Positions 1 through 6,451 are shown, numbered from the stretch's first letter. The stretch: DNA of 10,464 nucleotides from an uncultured Novosphingobium sp. (GCA_937860195.1 CALMBN010000347.1:1-10464), one strand, 5' to 3'. The notes: generated by a model not told the origin, from the sequence alone. Translations and numbers: made by a program.

Positions 1-1
1 A

Positions 2-607
2 GCAGCGATTCAGGGAGCCGAGCAGTTGCAGAACGGGGAATTGTCGGAATTCCGTATCGGCCTACTGCATGGGCGCATGAAAGCGGCTGAAAAAGAAGCG
101 GTGATGGCCAACTTTAAGGCCGGTAGGATCCAGGTGTTGGTTGCGACGACGGTGATCGAAGTCGGGGTCGATGTGCCAAATGCCACGCTGATGGTGATCG
201 AGCAGGCCGAGCGCTTTGGCCTGGCCCAACTCCATCAGTTGCGCGGACGGGTTGGGCGGGGTGAGGGCAAAAGCAGCTGTCTGCTGCTGCGCGGGCTGAC
301 CCTCAGCGAAACCGCACGTGAGCGACTGGCCCTGATGCGCGAAACGCAGGATGGGTTCCGCCTTGCCGAAGAAGATCTGCGGCTGCGCGGCGGCGGTGAA
401 CTGCTCGGCACCCGCCAATCAGGTGACACTCCGTTCCGGGTTGCCAGCCTCGAGCAGATCCAGCGGCTGCTGCCGATCGCTCACGACGATGCCCGCCTGC
501 TGATTGAGCGCGATGGCGGGCTGACCGGCGAACGCGGCGAAGCGGCGCGATTGCTGCTCTATCTGTTCGAACGCGACTGGGGGGTGCAATTGTTGCGGGG
601 CGGTTAG
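2..607 (+). CDS. recG: ATP-dependent DNA helicase RecG, C-terminal part (5' truncated by window edge)
   Basis: RecG is a monomeric superfamily 2 helicase that remodels stalled replication forks and branch-migrates Holliday junctions. Only the last 201 codons are here; the reading frame is open from base 2 and the true start lies outside the window. Visible hallmarks are the second helicase lobe with motif V (VLVATTVIEVGVDVPNAT) and motif VI (QLHQLRGRVGRG), followed by the EEDLRLRGGGELLGTRQSG stretch. That stretch matches the RecG translocation (TRG) region, which separates RecG from other SF2 helicases such as Mfd. The C-terminal helical tail is of normal extent and ends in TAG. The gene runs head-on into the minus-strand NYN gene, with stop codons overlapping by 4 bases, so no separate terminator fits between them. 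Identification is secure. Confidence 0.95.
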   Translation, partial: AAIQGAEQLQNGELSEFRIGLLHGRMKAAEKEAVMANFKAGRIQVLVATTVIEVGVDVPNATLMVIEQAERFGLAQLHQLRGRVGRGEGKSSCLLLRGLTLSETARERLALMRETQDGFRLAEEDLRLRGGGELLGTRQSGDTPFRVASLEQIQRLLPIAHDDARLLIERDGGLTGERGEAARLLLYLFERDWGVQLLRGG

Positions 608-1347
608 GTCGCTGCAGATTTGTTGCTAGGTTTGGCGCGCATATACACGGCGCCGTTTTCACGCGTTTGCACTTCGAAGGTCCCGTCCCTCTCAACCAAG
701 CTGCTCAACTTTGAGTGACCATAGCTTCGCGAATCGAAGTCAGGCGCGAGTTTCGATAGCTGGCTCCCAACTGCACCAAGAAACACCCAACCCCCTTCAA
801 CATCAAGTTGGCTGATCGCCTTCTGAATCAAGGGTCGTGCCTTGCTAGGCGGTAACATCGAGGTTTCAGATGCATTGGTTGCGGCCGGATCAGGGCTGAT
901 TGTCGCCGCTGCCAAGTTTTCGACATAGATAAATCGATGACAGGCCTTGCGCAGGCTTTCCGGGGTCTTCTGTTCGCCAAAGCCATAAACGTGCATTCCG
1001 TGCTCGCGGATGCGGGCGGCTAAGCGGGTAAAATCGCTATCGGATGATACGAGGCAGAAGCCATCGAACCTCCCGCTGTGGAGCAAATCCATTGCGTCAA
1101 TGACAAGCGCAATGTCGGTGGCATTCTTGCCAGTCGTATTGGCGAAATTTTGGCTTGGAATGATTGCGTGATTTGGCAGGGCTTTTGCCCAACCTGAAAG
1201 GCTTGGCGAAGAAAAATCACCGTAAATCCTACGGACAGCCGCTTCTCCGATTTTGGCTACCTCTTCAAACAAGGCATCGGCGATCTTGCAGGAGATATTG
1301 TCTGCATCGATCAGGACTGCGAGCCGTTCGGGTCGTTTTTCTGCCAT
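604..1347 (-). CDS. NYN (LabA/DUF88-type) domain protein with C-terminal OST-HTH/LOTUS domain
   Basis: This is a predicted PIN-fold ribonuclease or RNA-processing protein of 247 residues. The N-terminal NYN domain (about residues 8-145) shows the acidic metal-site pattern of the family: VLIDADN (D14, D16), GKNATDIALVIDAMD (D78, D85) and LVSSDSDF (D103, D105). After a Ser/Pro/Ala-rich linker (146-167), residues about 168-236 fit an OST-HTH/LOTUS domain, an RNA-binding winged helix that often accompanies NYN domains. The start at 1347 is chosen because the conserved region begins ten residues later; the frame stays open to a TTG at 1410, but that extension looks non-conserved. A weak GTGGGA lies just upstream. 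Three sampled 60-base lines of this gene have 48-55% G+C, against 70-72% in two recG lines, suggesting recent acquisition. The cellular target is unknown. Confidence 0.85.
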   Translation of the reverse strand: MAEKRPERLAVLIDADNISCKIADALFEEVAKIGEAAVRRIYGDFSSPSLSGWAKALPNHAIIPSQNFANTTGKNATDIALVIDAMDLLHSGRFDGFCLVSSDSDFTRLAARIREHGMHVYGFGEQKTPESLRKACHRFIYVENLAAATISPDPAATNASETSMLPPSKARPLIQKAISQLDVEGGWVFLGAVGSQLSKLAPDFDSRSYGHSKLSSLVERDGTFEVQTRENGAVYMRAKPSNKSAAT

Positions 1348-1406
1348 TCCCACAACATAGCTTTGAATCTGACTTGGGCTAGTGCGGAAATGTTGGCTTG
1401 GTTTGC

Positions 1407-1706
1407 TCAAATCGCCAGGATCAGCACGTCCCCATCGCGCGGCACGACTGGTTTGAAGTCAGGCAGGGGTTCGAACTTTTCGTCCAGCAGTTTGGCTTCG
1501 CTCAGGCCCGCCAGTTTGAACTGGCCCAGTCGCGCGTCTTCATCGCTGCGCCAGACTTTGCCGAGGTTGAGCGCCGAGACGAACAGGTCGCCGTGGCGCT
1601 CGAACATCAGGTGCGGAGCGAGTCCGATTGTCGTGCCGTTGTACTGCGCTTCGACCTTCAGCTGACGGCTTATCGCTTCCATCAAGGTCAGGCGGGAGTC
1701 GCTCAT
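1407..1706 (-). CDS. Small conserved-looking protein, possibly a stand-alone WYL-like domain
   Basis: This is a 99-residue soluble protein with no signal peptide or membrane segment. I do not recognise a named family with certainty. The pattern (TLMEAISRQLKVEAQYNG, then IGLAPHLMFERHGDLFVSA, then LGQFKLAGLSEAKLLDEKF) resembles the WYL/Sm-like fold: a helix, a Tyr-containing strand, a Pro-His before the next strand, a 'function as read-out' strand, then a basic/Phe strand and a terminal Phe. WYL domains usually sense ligands or nucleic acids inside transcription factors; here no DNA-binding part is attached. The start at 1706 is the ATG that opens the conserved part; the frame runs further upstream but would cross the tRNA gene, so the longer form is not real. 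No clear Shine-Dalgarno is seen. It lies 59 bases upstream of the NYN gene on the same strand, possibly co-transcribed. Confidence 0.7.
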   Translation of the reverse strand: MSDSRLTLMEAISRQLKVEAQYNGTTIGLAPHLMFERHGDLFVSALNLGKVWRSDEDARLGQFKLAGLSEAKLLDEKFEPLPDFKPVVPRDGDVLILAI

Positions 1707-1802
1707 TGGGGAGGTGCTTCTTCGGGGAGGAATTGTGCGTTGCAGCATGCGCGATGGCGTGCAGTGTTGCAAGCGGTTTGGCCGGGGCCAGGATTTGAAC
1801 GC

Positions 1803-1826
1803 CGCCAGCGTGCCCTTTCGCTGGCG
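1803..1826. repeat. Perfect 8-bp hairpin (CGCCAGCG / CGCTGGCG)
   Basis: CGCCAGCG at 1803-1810 and its exact complement at 1819-1826 enclose an 8-base loop. It lies about 50 bases past the tRNA-Pro 3' end on the minus strand and upstream of the 99-residue gene. There is no T-run after it on the minus strand; TTTT at 1835-1838 follows on the plus strand at some distance. It may be part of the tRNA transcript's termination region. Confidence 0.45.
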
Positions 1827-1832
1827 CTCGGG

Positions 1833-1879
1833 AGTTTTCGGGAAGAAGTCCCCCGGACTTCTTCTGATTTGCGAAAACT
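1833..1879 (-). terminator. Nested inverted repeat at the 3' end of tRNA-Pro, possible terminator
   Basis: The inner stem is a perfect 9-bp repeat, GAAGAAGTC (1842-1850) with GACTTCTTC (1856-1864), around a 5-base C/G loop. An outer 8-bp repeat, AGTTTTCG (1833-1840) with CGAAAACT (1872-1879), encloses it with an unequal internal loop. On the minus strand it starts exactly at the tRNA CCA end. The strong stem suits transcript ending or a 3' processing barrier, but no U-tract follows, so the terminator call is an inference. Confidence 0.4.
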
Positions 1880-1955
1880 GGTCGGGGAAAGAGGATTCGA
1901 ACCTCCGGCCCCTGCCTCCCGAAGACAGTGCTCTACCAGGCTGAGCTATTCCCCG
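1879..1955 (-). tRNA. tRNA-Pro, anticodon CGG
   Basis: This is a 77-base cloverleaf on the minus strand. The acceptor stem CGGGGAA pairs with TTCCCCG. The D stem is GCTC/GAGC around AGCCTGGTA. The anticodon stem CTGTC/GGCAG has one G-T wobble and its loop TTCGGGA places CGG at positions 34-36, reading codon CCG. The T loop TTCGAAT sits on a GGAGG/CCTCT stem, also with one wobble. The discriminator is A and the CCA tail is encoded. The first bases C-G of the acceptor and the body match other bacterial tRNA-Pro(CGG). CCG is a much used Pro codon in GC-rich genomes. A promoter fits upstream and a nested hairpin follows. Confidence 0.96.
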
Positions 1956-1998
1956 ACCGATCGCAGGCTCCCCTAGGGGTGCCCGAGGCAGGAGCGGG

Positions 1999-2027
1999 CC
2001 TATAGTCAGGCAATTTGCAGGTGGCAA
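1999..2027 (-). promoter_or_regulatory. Predicted sigma70-type promoter for tRNA-Pro
   Basis: On the minus strand a -35 box TTGCCA (2027-2022) and a -10 box TATAGG (2004-1999) are separated by exactly 17 bases. Initiation near 1992 would give a leader of about 37 bases before the tRNA. The bases after the -10 are GC-rich (CCCGC), a discriminator type usual for stringently controlled stable-RNA promoters. The same TATA core also reads TATAGT on the plus strand (2001-2006) toward thyA, but without a convincing -35 box. Confidence 0.55.
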
Positions 2028-2056
2028 GCAGGCAATCCAATGTTTATCGCCGCCAC

Positions 2057-3013
2057 ATGGCAACCGCTGTGATTCACTCCGTTTCGGCCCCAGCAGAACA
2101 TTGGGAATGGCAATACCTTGGCCTGATGCGGCGCATCTGGGAAGCTGGGGACGAGCGGGTCGACCGCACCGGGATCGGTACAAGGTCAGTGTTCGGCGCA
2201 CAGATTCGCTTCGATCTGGCAGGCGGGGCGATGCCGCTGATCACAACCAAGCGGGTTTACTGGAAAACTGCCGCGCGCGAGTTTTTGTGGTTCCTGACCG
2301 GCGAGACCAACATTCGGCCCTTGGTTCTGCAAGGGGTCAAGATCTGGAACGAGTGGCCGCATGCCAACTATGTAAAGCAAAGCGGCGAGGCGATTTCGGT
2401 CGAGGAATTCGCGGCGCGGATCGCTGTGGACGAGGCGTTCGCCCGGCAATGGGGCGATCTTGGTCCGGTTTACGGCAAGCAGTGGGTCGATTGGCCGACC
2501 TATGAACCTGTGGGGGAAGGGCTGTTCCGCAAAGGCCCGGGGATCAACCAGGTCGGCCAACTGGTCGAAAGCCTGCGCACCAACCCCGGCAGCCGCCGCC
2601 ACATCGTCGAGGGCTGGAACGTTGCCGAGCTGGACCAGATGGCACTGCCGCCGTGTCACAAGACCTATCAGTTCCACATCGCATCAGGCCGGCTCAATTG
2701 CCTGATGACCCAACGCAGCTGTGACGTGGCTCTGGGCCTGCCGTTCAACCTGTTCGGCGCGGCGTTGTTCACGCGAATGCTTGCGCAGCAATGCGATCTG
2801 GAGCCGGGCGAACTGGTTTGGAGCGGCGGCGACACGCACCTCTACCTCAACCACGCCGAGCTGGTCGAAGCGCAGCTGGCGCGGCAGCCGTCAGGTGCAG
2901 GCAGCCTGTCAATCCTGCGCCGCCCGGACAGTATTTTCGACTATCGGATCGAAGATTTCGAAGTCAGTGGATACGCCCCGCAGGCCCATATCGCCGCCCC
3001 GGTTGCGGTATAG
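2057..3013 (+). CDS. thyA: Thymidylate synthase (folate-dependent, ThyA type)
   Basis: ThyA methylates dUMP to dTMP using 5,10-methylenetetrahydrofolate, the only de novo dTMP route in the cytoplasm when ThyX is absent. The 318-residue product shows DRTGIGTRSVFGAQIRF near the N-terminus (phosphate-binding Arg), the catalytic Cys200 in LPPCHKTYQFH, RSCDVALGLPFN (dUMP site), GDTHLYLNH and the invariant C-terminal tail IAAPVAV. About 50 residues between EW100 and GDLGPVYG140 (plus the E150-G160 loop) make it longer than the 264-residue E. coli enzyme and like the Lactobacillus casei form. The ATG at 2057 is chosen since upstream in-frame TTG at 2015 adds only unconserved residues; no Shine-Dalgarno is evident. 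The TIR gene follows 77 bases later on the same strand. No dihydrofolate reductase gene lies next to it, though the two are often paired. Confidence 0.96.
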   Translation: MATAVIHSVSAPAEHWEWQYLGLMRRIWEAGDERVDRTGIGTRSVFGAQIRFDLAGGAMPLITTKRVYWKTAAREFLWFLTGETNIRPLVLQGVKIWNEWPHANYVKQSGEAISVEEFAARIAVDEAFARQWGDLGPVYGKQWVDWPTYEPVGEGLFRKGPGINQVGQLVESLRTNPGSRRHIVEGWNVAELDQMALPPCHKTYQFHIASGRLNCLMTQRSCDVALGLPFNLFGAALFTRMLAQQCDLEPGELVWSGGDTHLYLNHAELVEAQLARQPSGAGSLSILRRPDSIFDYRIEDFEVSGYAPQAHIAAPVAV

Positions 3014-3028
3014 CCCTTGTTGAGCGAA

Positions 3029-3074
3029 CTTTGCGCGCGTAAACAGCCAATTGAGTGGGTCGCGCCACGCAAAG
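3029..3074. repeat. Imperfect inverted repeat between thyA and the TIR gene
   Basis: CTTTGCGCGCG (3029-3039) can pair with CGCG (3061-3064) plus CGCAAAG (3068-3074), leaving a 3-base bulge and a 21-base loop. No T-run follows, so it is not a standard terminator. It abuts the only purine-rich, ribosome-site-like run (AAAGGGGA, 3071-3078) before the TIR start, so it could affect translation of that gene. Low certainty. Confidence 0.3.
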
Positions 3075-3090
3075 GGGATAGCGACTGCGC

Positions 3091-5037
3091 ATGACTGCGC
3101 CGGACGATTCAATTCTGTCAGCCAACCGCGCACCAAGCGTTTTCCTGAGCTATGCCCGGGCCGATCAGAAGCGCGCGCTGCCGGTGATCAAAGCGTTTGA
3201 GCAGGCCGGAATGCGGGTCTGGTGGGATGGGCTGCTGGAGGGCGGCGATACGTTCCTGCCGACCACCGAAGCTGCGCTTGAATCCGCCGATGCTGTGGTG
3301 GTGCTATGGTCCAGGACTTCGGTCGAATCTAACTGGGTTCGGGATGAAGCAACCAGGGGTCGGGAACGCGGCTGTCTGGTGCCGTTGTCACTGGATGGCA
3401 GCCATGCCCCGCTGGGGTTCCGGCAGTTTCAGGCGGTCAATCTGAGCAAGTGGCGCGGCAGGGCAGACGCACCCGAAATGCAGGCCGCGATCCGGGCGGT
3501 GACGACGCTGGCCGGGCACCCGAACCCGCTTTCGTCCAAAGCGGCGGGGCCGTCGCGCCGGGGCGTCCTGATCGGTGCCGGAGCGGCGGCGGTCGCTGTG
3601 GCCAGCGGCGGCATCATCTGGCGCATGCTGTTGCCGGGTGCGGCCAGGGCAACTGAAAATACCATCGCGGTGATACCGTTCAGCAATCTAGGCGATGAAA
3701 GCCAGTCATACTTTTCCGCTGGCCTGTCCGAAGAGCTGCGCGCCACGCTTTCCCGCAACCGCACATTGCGGATTGCCGCGCCGACCTCTTCAGCCGAGTT
3801 TCGCGGCAAGGCGGAAGATGTCCTGGCCATCGCCAAACGGCTGGGCGTGGCCCACGTCCTGCGTGGCAGCGTACGGCAAGGGACCGATCTGATCCGGGTT
3901 TCGGTTGAATTGCTCAACGGCAAGGATGCTGCGCTTGATTGGAGCGCTCAACTTGATCGCAAGCCGAGCGAAGTGCTGGCTCTGCAAACTGAAATTGCCG
4001 CGATTGTCGGCAAGGAGCTCGAAAAGCAGATCAACACCAAGGCGATTGCCGAAGGCCGCTCTGGCGATCTGGCGCAACTCGGCGGGACCAGGAACGCCAA
4101 GGCCTTCGATGCCTATCTGCGGGGCAAGGCCCTGGTCGAATCGAGCGAGAGTGAAGCGACAGATCGGGCTGCGTTGACCAAGTTCGACGAAGCGCTGACG
4201 ATCGATCCCGGCTATGCTTCGGCTTTGGCGGCCCGCTCCAAGATTCTTGCGGTAATCGCCAACGAAACTGCCAGCTTGGCAGACTTGCGTTTGTTCTACG
4301 ATCGCTCGGTCGAATCAGCGCAGGCTGCGGTCAGACTGGCAGATCGTTTGGCCGAGGCCCATTCGGCGCTCGGCTATGCACTTTACAATGGACGGCTCGA
4401 TCCCAAGGCGGCCCGCGGTCCCTATGATCGCTCGCGCGAGCTGGGGACAGGGGACGCTGATGTACTGCGCACATTCGCGCTCTATGCGGCTTTTACCAAA
4501 CAAGCCGGCGACGCGGCCGAAGCGATCGAGTCATCGCTTTCGCTCGACCCACTCAACGCCAGCGCGTTCCGCGCGGCTGGCTATGTTGCCTATGCCGGGC
4601 GCAACTATGCTGCGACGATTGCGCGGATGGAGGAGGCACTGAAGCTTAATCCCAAGCTGAGCGCCGCACATTCGGCAATCGGATCGGCGCAGTATCTGTC
4701 TGGCCAGACCGAAGCGGCAGCGAAGTCATTCGCGGCGGAATCGCTCGCGATCTTCCGGCTGCCTGGGGAGGCGATCCTGCTCCGCAAGATCGGTGATGTG
4801 GCGGGCGCGCAAGCGGCCTTTGACCTGCTCGACAAGGATTACGGCAAAACCGCCAATTACCAGCTTGCGCAGGTTCTGGCGCAGTGGGGCCAGCGCGACA
4901 GGGCGCTGGACCGTCTCGATGCCGCGGCACGGGCACGGGATTCCGGTCTCTTGCTGGCGGCGACCGATCCGCTGCTCGATCCGGTTCGTGGCGACCGTCG
5001 ATTTGCCGATTTGCTTTCCCGGATGGGACTGGCATAG
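3091..5037 (+). CDS. TIR domain - membrane anchor - TolB-like domain - TPR protein
   Basis: This 648-residue membrane protein joins a cytosolic TIR domain to an apparently periplasmic repeat module. TIR (about 15-140) begins SVFLSYARAD and contains RVWWD, VVVLWSRTSVES and NWVRDEA; Glu86 aligns by pattern with the NADase glutamate of SARM1-type TIRs (WVxxE). Residues 155-178 (SRRGVLIGAGAAAVAV...) form one hydrophobic segment behind a twin arginine. Residues 190-311 match the TolB-like/FlgO-type domain that in other proteins follows adenylate cyclase or CadC-like heads (TIAVIPFSNLGDESQ, YFSAGLSEEL, LGVAHVLRGSVRQ). From about 335 to the end are several TPR-like units (SALAARSKI..., AHSALGYALYNG, AAGYVAYAGRNYAATIARM, AHSAIGSAQYLSGQ). 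The ATG at 3091 is the first suitable start; its ribosome site is weak. A lipoprotein gene follows after 30 bases. Function is inferred: signalling or NAD-cleaving effector sensing envelope conditions; no ligand can be named. Confidence 0.85.
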   Translation: MTAPDDSILSANRAPSVFLSYARADQKRALPVIKAFEQAGMRVWWDGLLEGGDTFLPTTEAALESADAVVVLWSRTSVESNWVRDEATRGRERGCLVPLSLDGSHAPLGFRQFQAVNLSKWRGRADAPEMQAAIRAVTTLAGHPNPLSSKAAGPSRRGVLIGAGAAAVAVASGGIIWRMLLPGAARATENTIAVIPFSNLGDESQSYFSAGLSEELRATLSRNRTLRIAAPTSSAEFRGKAEDVLAIAKRLGVAHVLRGSVRQGTDLIRVSVELLNGKDAALDWSAQLDRKPSEVLALQTEIAAIVGKELEKQINTKAIAEGRSGDLAQLGGTRNAKAFDAYLRGKALVESSESEATDRAALTKFDEALTIDPGYASALAARSKILAVIANETASLADLRLFYDRSVESAQAAVRLADRLAEAHSALGYALYNGRLDPKAARGPYDRSRELGTGDADVLRTFALYAAFTKQAGDAAEAIESSLSLDPLNASAFRAAGYVAYAGRNYAATIARMEEALKLNPKLSAAHSAIGSAQYLSGQTEAAAKSFAAESLAIFRLPGEAILLRKIGDVAGAQAAFDLLDKDYGKTANYQLAQVLAQWGQRDRALDRLDAAARARDSGLLLAATDPLLDPVRGDRRFADLLSRMGLA

Positions 5038-5053
5038 TATTCCCGGTTGCAAC

Positions 5054-5060
5054 AGGAGGA
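5054..5060 (+). promoter_or_regulatory. Strong Shine-Dalgarno (AGGAGGA) of the lipoprotein gene
   Basis: AGGAGGA ends 7 bases before the ATG at 5068 and fixes that start over the in-frame TTG at 5047. It is much stronger than the site of the preceding TIR gene, suggesting the small lipoprotein is made in greater amount from a shared message. Confidence 0.8.
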
Positions 5061-5067
5061 TAAACAC

Positions 5068-5265
5068 ATGCGCAAACTTACCACCGGACTGCTGATCGCC
5101 GTGTCAGCCCTGGCTGTTGCCGGGTGCGAGAAAAAGGCTGAAACCACCGAAGCCGCCACCGCCGAAGCATCGCCGGTCGCGTCTGACGATGCTGCAGAGG
5201 CTACCGATGCGGGCGCCGAAGCGACCGACGCTGGTGATCCGAACGGCAATCCGATCAAGCCATAA
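5068..5265 (+). CDS. Small acidic lipoprotein (65 residues)
   Basis: The product has a lipoprotein signal peptide: MRKL, a hydrophobic stretch (TTGLLIAVSALAVA) and the lipobox VAGC with Cys20 as the lipidated residue. The mature part is about 46 residues, rich in Ala, Thr, Glu and Asp (11 acidic, 3 basic), with a tandem EATDAGA/EATDAGD repeat and the tail NGNPIKP. It has no Cys beyond Cys20 and no visible enzyme motif, so it is likely an unstructured envelope peptide. Residue +2 is Glu, not the inner-membrane Asp signal, which suggests the outer membrane by the E. coli rule. Small lipoproteins of this composition are common in sphingomonads. It lies 30 bases after the TIR/TPR gene, so a shared transcript is likely; an inverted repeat follows it. 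Confidence 0.85.
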   Translation: MRKLTTGLLIAVSALAVAGCEKKAETTEAATAEASPVASDDAAEATDAGAEATDAGDPNGNPIKP

Positions 5266-5281
5266 AGCCTGGGAAAATTGG

Positions 5282-5308
5282 TGACCGGTCTCGTTGTGGG
5301 GCCGGTCA
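5282..5308. terminator. Inverted repeat after the lipoprotein gene, possible bidirectional terminator
   Basis: TGACCGG (5282-5288) and CCGGTCA (5302-5308) form a perfect 7-bp stem with a 13-base loop, 17 bases past the lipoprotein stop and between convergent genes. An AAAATT run precedes it on the plus strand, which reads as AATTTT after the stem on the minus strand. It therefore suits termination of the protease transcript coming from the right better than of the lipoprotein message. Confidence 0.5.
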
Positions 5309-5335
5309 TACCTTCGATCCAGCCGATGCCGCACC

Positions 5336-5359
5336 GGCGCGAGCAAGCTTGCCTGCGCC
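5336..5359. repeat. 24-bp near-perfect palindrome centred on AAGCTT
   Basis: The two 12-base halves, GGCGCGAGCAAG and CTTGCCTGCGCC, pair at 11 positions (one G-T) with a single A-C mismatch. It lies 4 bases from the protease stop codon (5363-5365) in the convergent gap. As RNA it could cap the 3' end of either transcript; no T-run adjoins it. Confidence 0.4.
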
Positions 5360-5362
5360 GCG

Positions 5363-6448
5363 CTATCTCCTGAAGGCCAGGCCGGGTAGCCGCCCGGTCT
5401 TCCCCTCAATCCAGTTCCGGAAAGCCGAGACGCGGGTGAAGACACCGGGTTTGCGCTGATTGCCACACAAGGTGTGTTCAGTGTTGTGGCTCACCACGCC
5501 GACCAGGACCGGAGTGCCCTTGTCCCAGATCACCAGCGGCCCGCCGCTGTCGCCGTGGCACTGGGTCGCGCCGCCGGGTCCGATGCCCTTGGCGCAAATC
5601 GCGAAACGGTCATTGGAACACTTTGGCTCGATCTTCACCTTACCAAACAGCAATGGGGCCGAGGGGCGATCCCGCTCGGTCCGGCCCCAGCCGAAGAACC
5701 ACGCCTGATCGCCGCTCAGGTTACCCGCGCTAAGCGGGCCGCCGTCGATCGCGATCTGCTCGGACCAGGCTCGCCGTCCGCGCTCGGTCGCGGCATCGGG
5801 GGCGAAGCGGACCAGGGCGATGTCATTGCTGTATACCCCCGGCCGATATCCCGGACCCTCGTGGATTTCGGTAATCCTGTAACTGATCCCGCCCGATTGG
5901 AAGCCGATGTTGTTAACCCCCAGCCTGACCCGGTATCGCGCGTCCTTGATGCTGGTCCGGCCGTCATAAAGGCAGTGTGCGGCAGTGAGAATCCAGCCCG
6001 GCGCGATCCATGCTCCGCCGCAGAACTGGCGATCTTCCCAATCGAGCCTGCGCTGGGTCACGCTGGGCATCCGTGCGGGCCGCTGGATTTGCGCCATCCA
6101 CGGAGCTTGGCCCGGCTGGACAGGTGCGCCACGTCCAACAACGTGCGTCTGCCTCCCTTTCTTCCATTTGGGCATTTTTACCTTGGCATCCGGTCTGGGA
6201 AAGCCGCTGGCGACATCGCGCGGTTTGGTCGTGGCATCTTCGGGTTCGGGGCAGCGCCACGGCTCGCTGAAACACAGCATGGGTTGACCCAAAGCTTCAG
6301 GATCGCTCGCCTCGTCATAAGGCGGCGGCTCGGGCGCCACGTCATCCAGCGGAAATTGTGGCTCGATTCGCGGGGTATTTTGTGCAAGCAGAGCGCTGCT
6401 GACCAGTATCAGCAAGGCACTCACCAGTTGAGAGGTCGCACGGGCCAT
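5363..6448 (-). CDS. Secreted S1-family (chymotrypsin-fold) serine protease, distal tandem copy
   Basis: This 361-residue secreted endopeptidase has a signal peptide (about 1-22, MARATSQLVSALLILVSSALLA), a pro-region of about 80 residues rich in Pro, Asp and Glu with one Cys pair (C59, C66), then the protease domain from VVGRGAPVQPGQAPWM (103 on). The triad is visible: His158 in TAAHC, Asp209 in SNDIALVRF and Ser301 in GDSGGP. C143/C159 and C297/C328 match the usual S1 disulfides. The residue six before the active Ser (position 189 in chymotrypsin numbering) is Thr295, not Asp, so trypsin-like cleavage after Arg/Lys is not expected. The ATG at 6448 lies 3 bases past the stop of the upstream copy, whose 3' end carries a good ribosome site, so the two are translationally coupled. 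Most of the catalytic domain is identical at DNA level to the neighbour. Confidence 0.92.
   Translation of the reverse strand: MARATSQLVSALLILVSSALLAQNTPRIEPQFPLDDVAPEPPPYDEASDPEALGQPMLCFSEPWRCPEPEDATTKPRDVASGFPRPDAKVKMPKWKKGRQTHVVGRGAPVQPGQAPWMAQIQRPARMPSVTQRRLDWEDRQFCGGAWIAPGWILTAAHCLYDGRTSIKDARYRVRLGVNNIGFQSGGISYRITEIHEGPGYRPGVYSNDIALVRFAPDAATERGRRAWSEQIAIDGGPLSAGNLSGDQAWFFGWGRTERDRPSAPLLFGKVKIEPKCSNDRFAICAKGIGPGGATQCHGDSGGPLVIWDKGTPVLVGVVSHNTEHTLCGNQRKPGVFTRVSAFRNWIEGKTGRLPGLAFRR
5521..6103. repeat. 583-bp perfect direct repeat, copy 1
   Basis: Every base from 5521 to 6103 equals the base 1089 positions further right (6610-7192); I compared the lines one by one. The run ends at T5520/C6609 on one side and A6104/C7193 on the other, beyond which mismatches are frequent. 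It covers the protease domain from just upstream of His158 to just past Ser301 in both genes, which points to gene conversion rather than simple slow divergence. Confidence 0.95.
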
Positions 6449-6451
6449 TGG

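Noticed and set aside
1779..1855. A tRNA-like remnant on the minus strand (TTCAAATCCTGG followed by CCCCGG and CCA, with CGGGG 77 bases upstream)
   Set aside because: The T stem does not pair (CGGCG against CCTGG), the CCA is two bases too close to the T loop, and no D arm or anticodon loop is present. Chance similarity or an unrecognisable relic.
1707..2201. An N-terminal extension of the 99-residue gene to 2201
   Set aside because: It would pass through the tRNA-Pro gene and into thyA; the residues added are the antisense of those.
3091..5265. A classical anti-phage TIR defence operon (Thoeris, CBASS or similar)
   Set aside because: No ThsA/SIR2-like, cyclase, Argonaute or nuclease partner lies nearby, and the protein is membrane-anchored with TPRs; neighbours are housekeeping genes.
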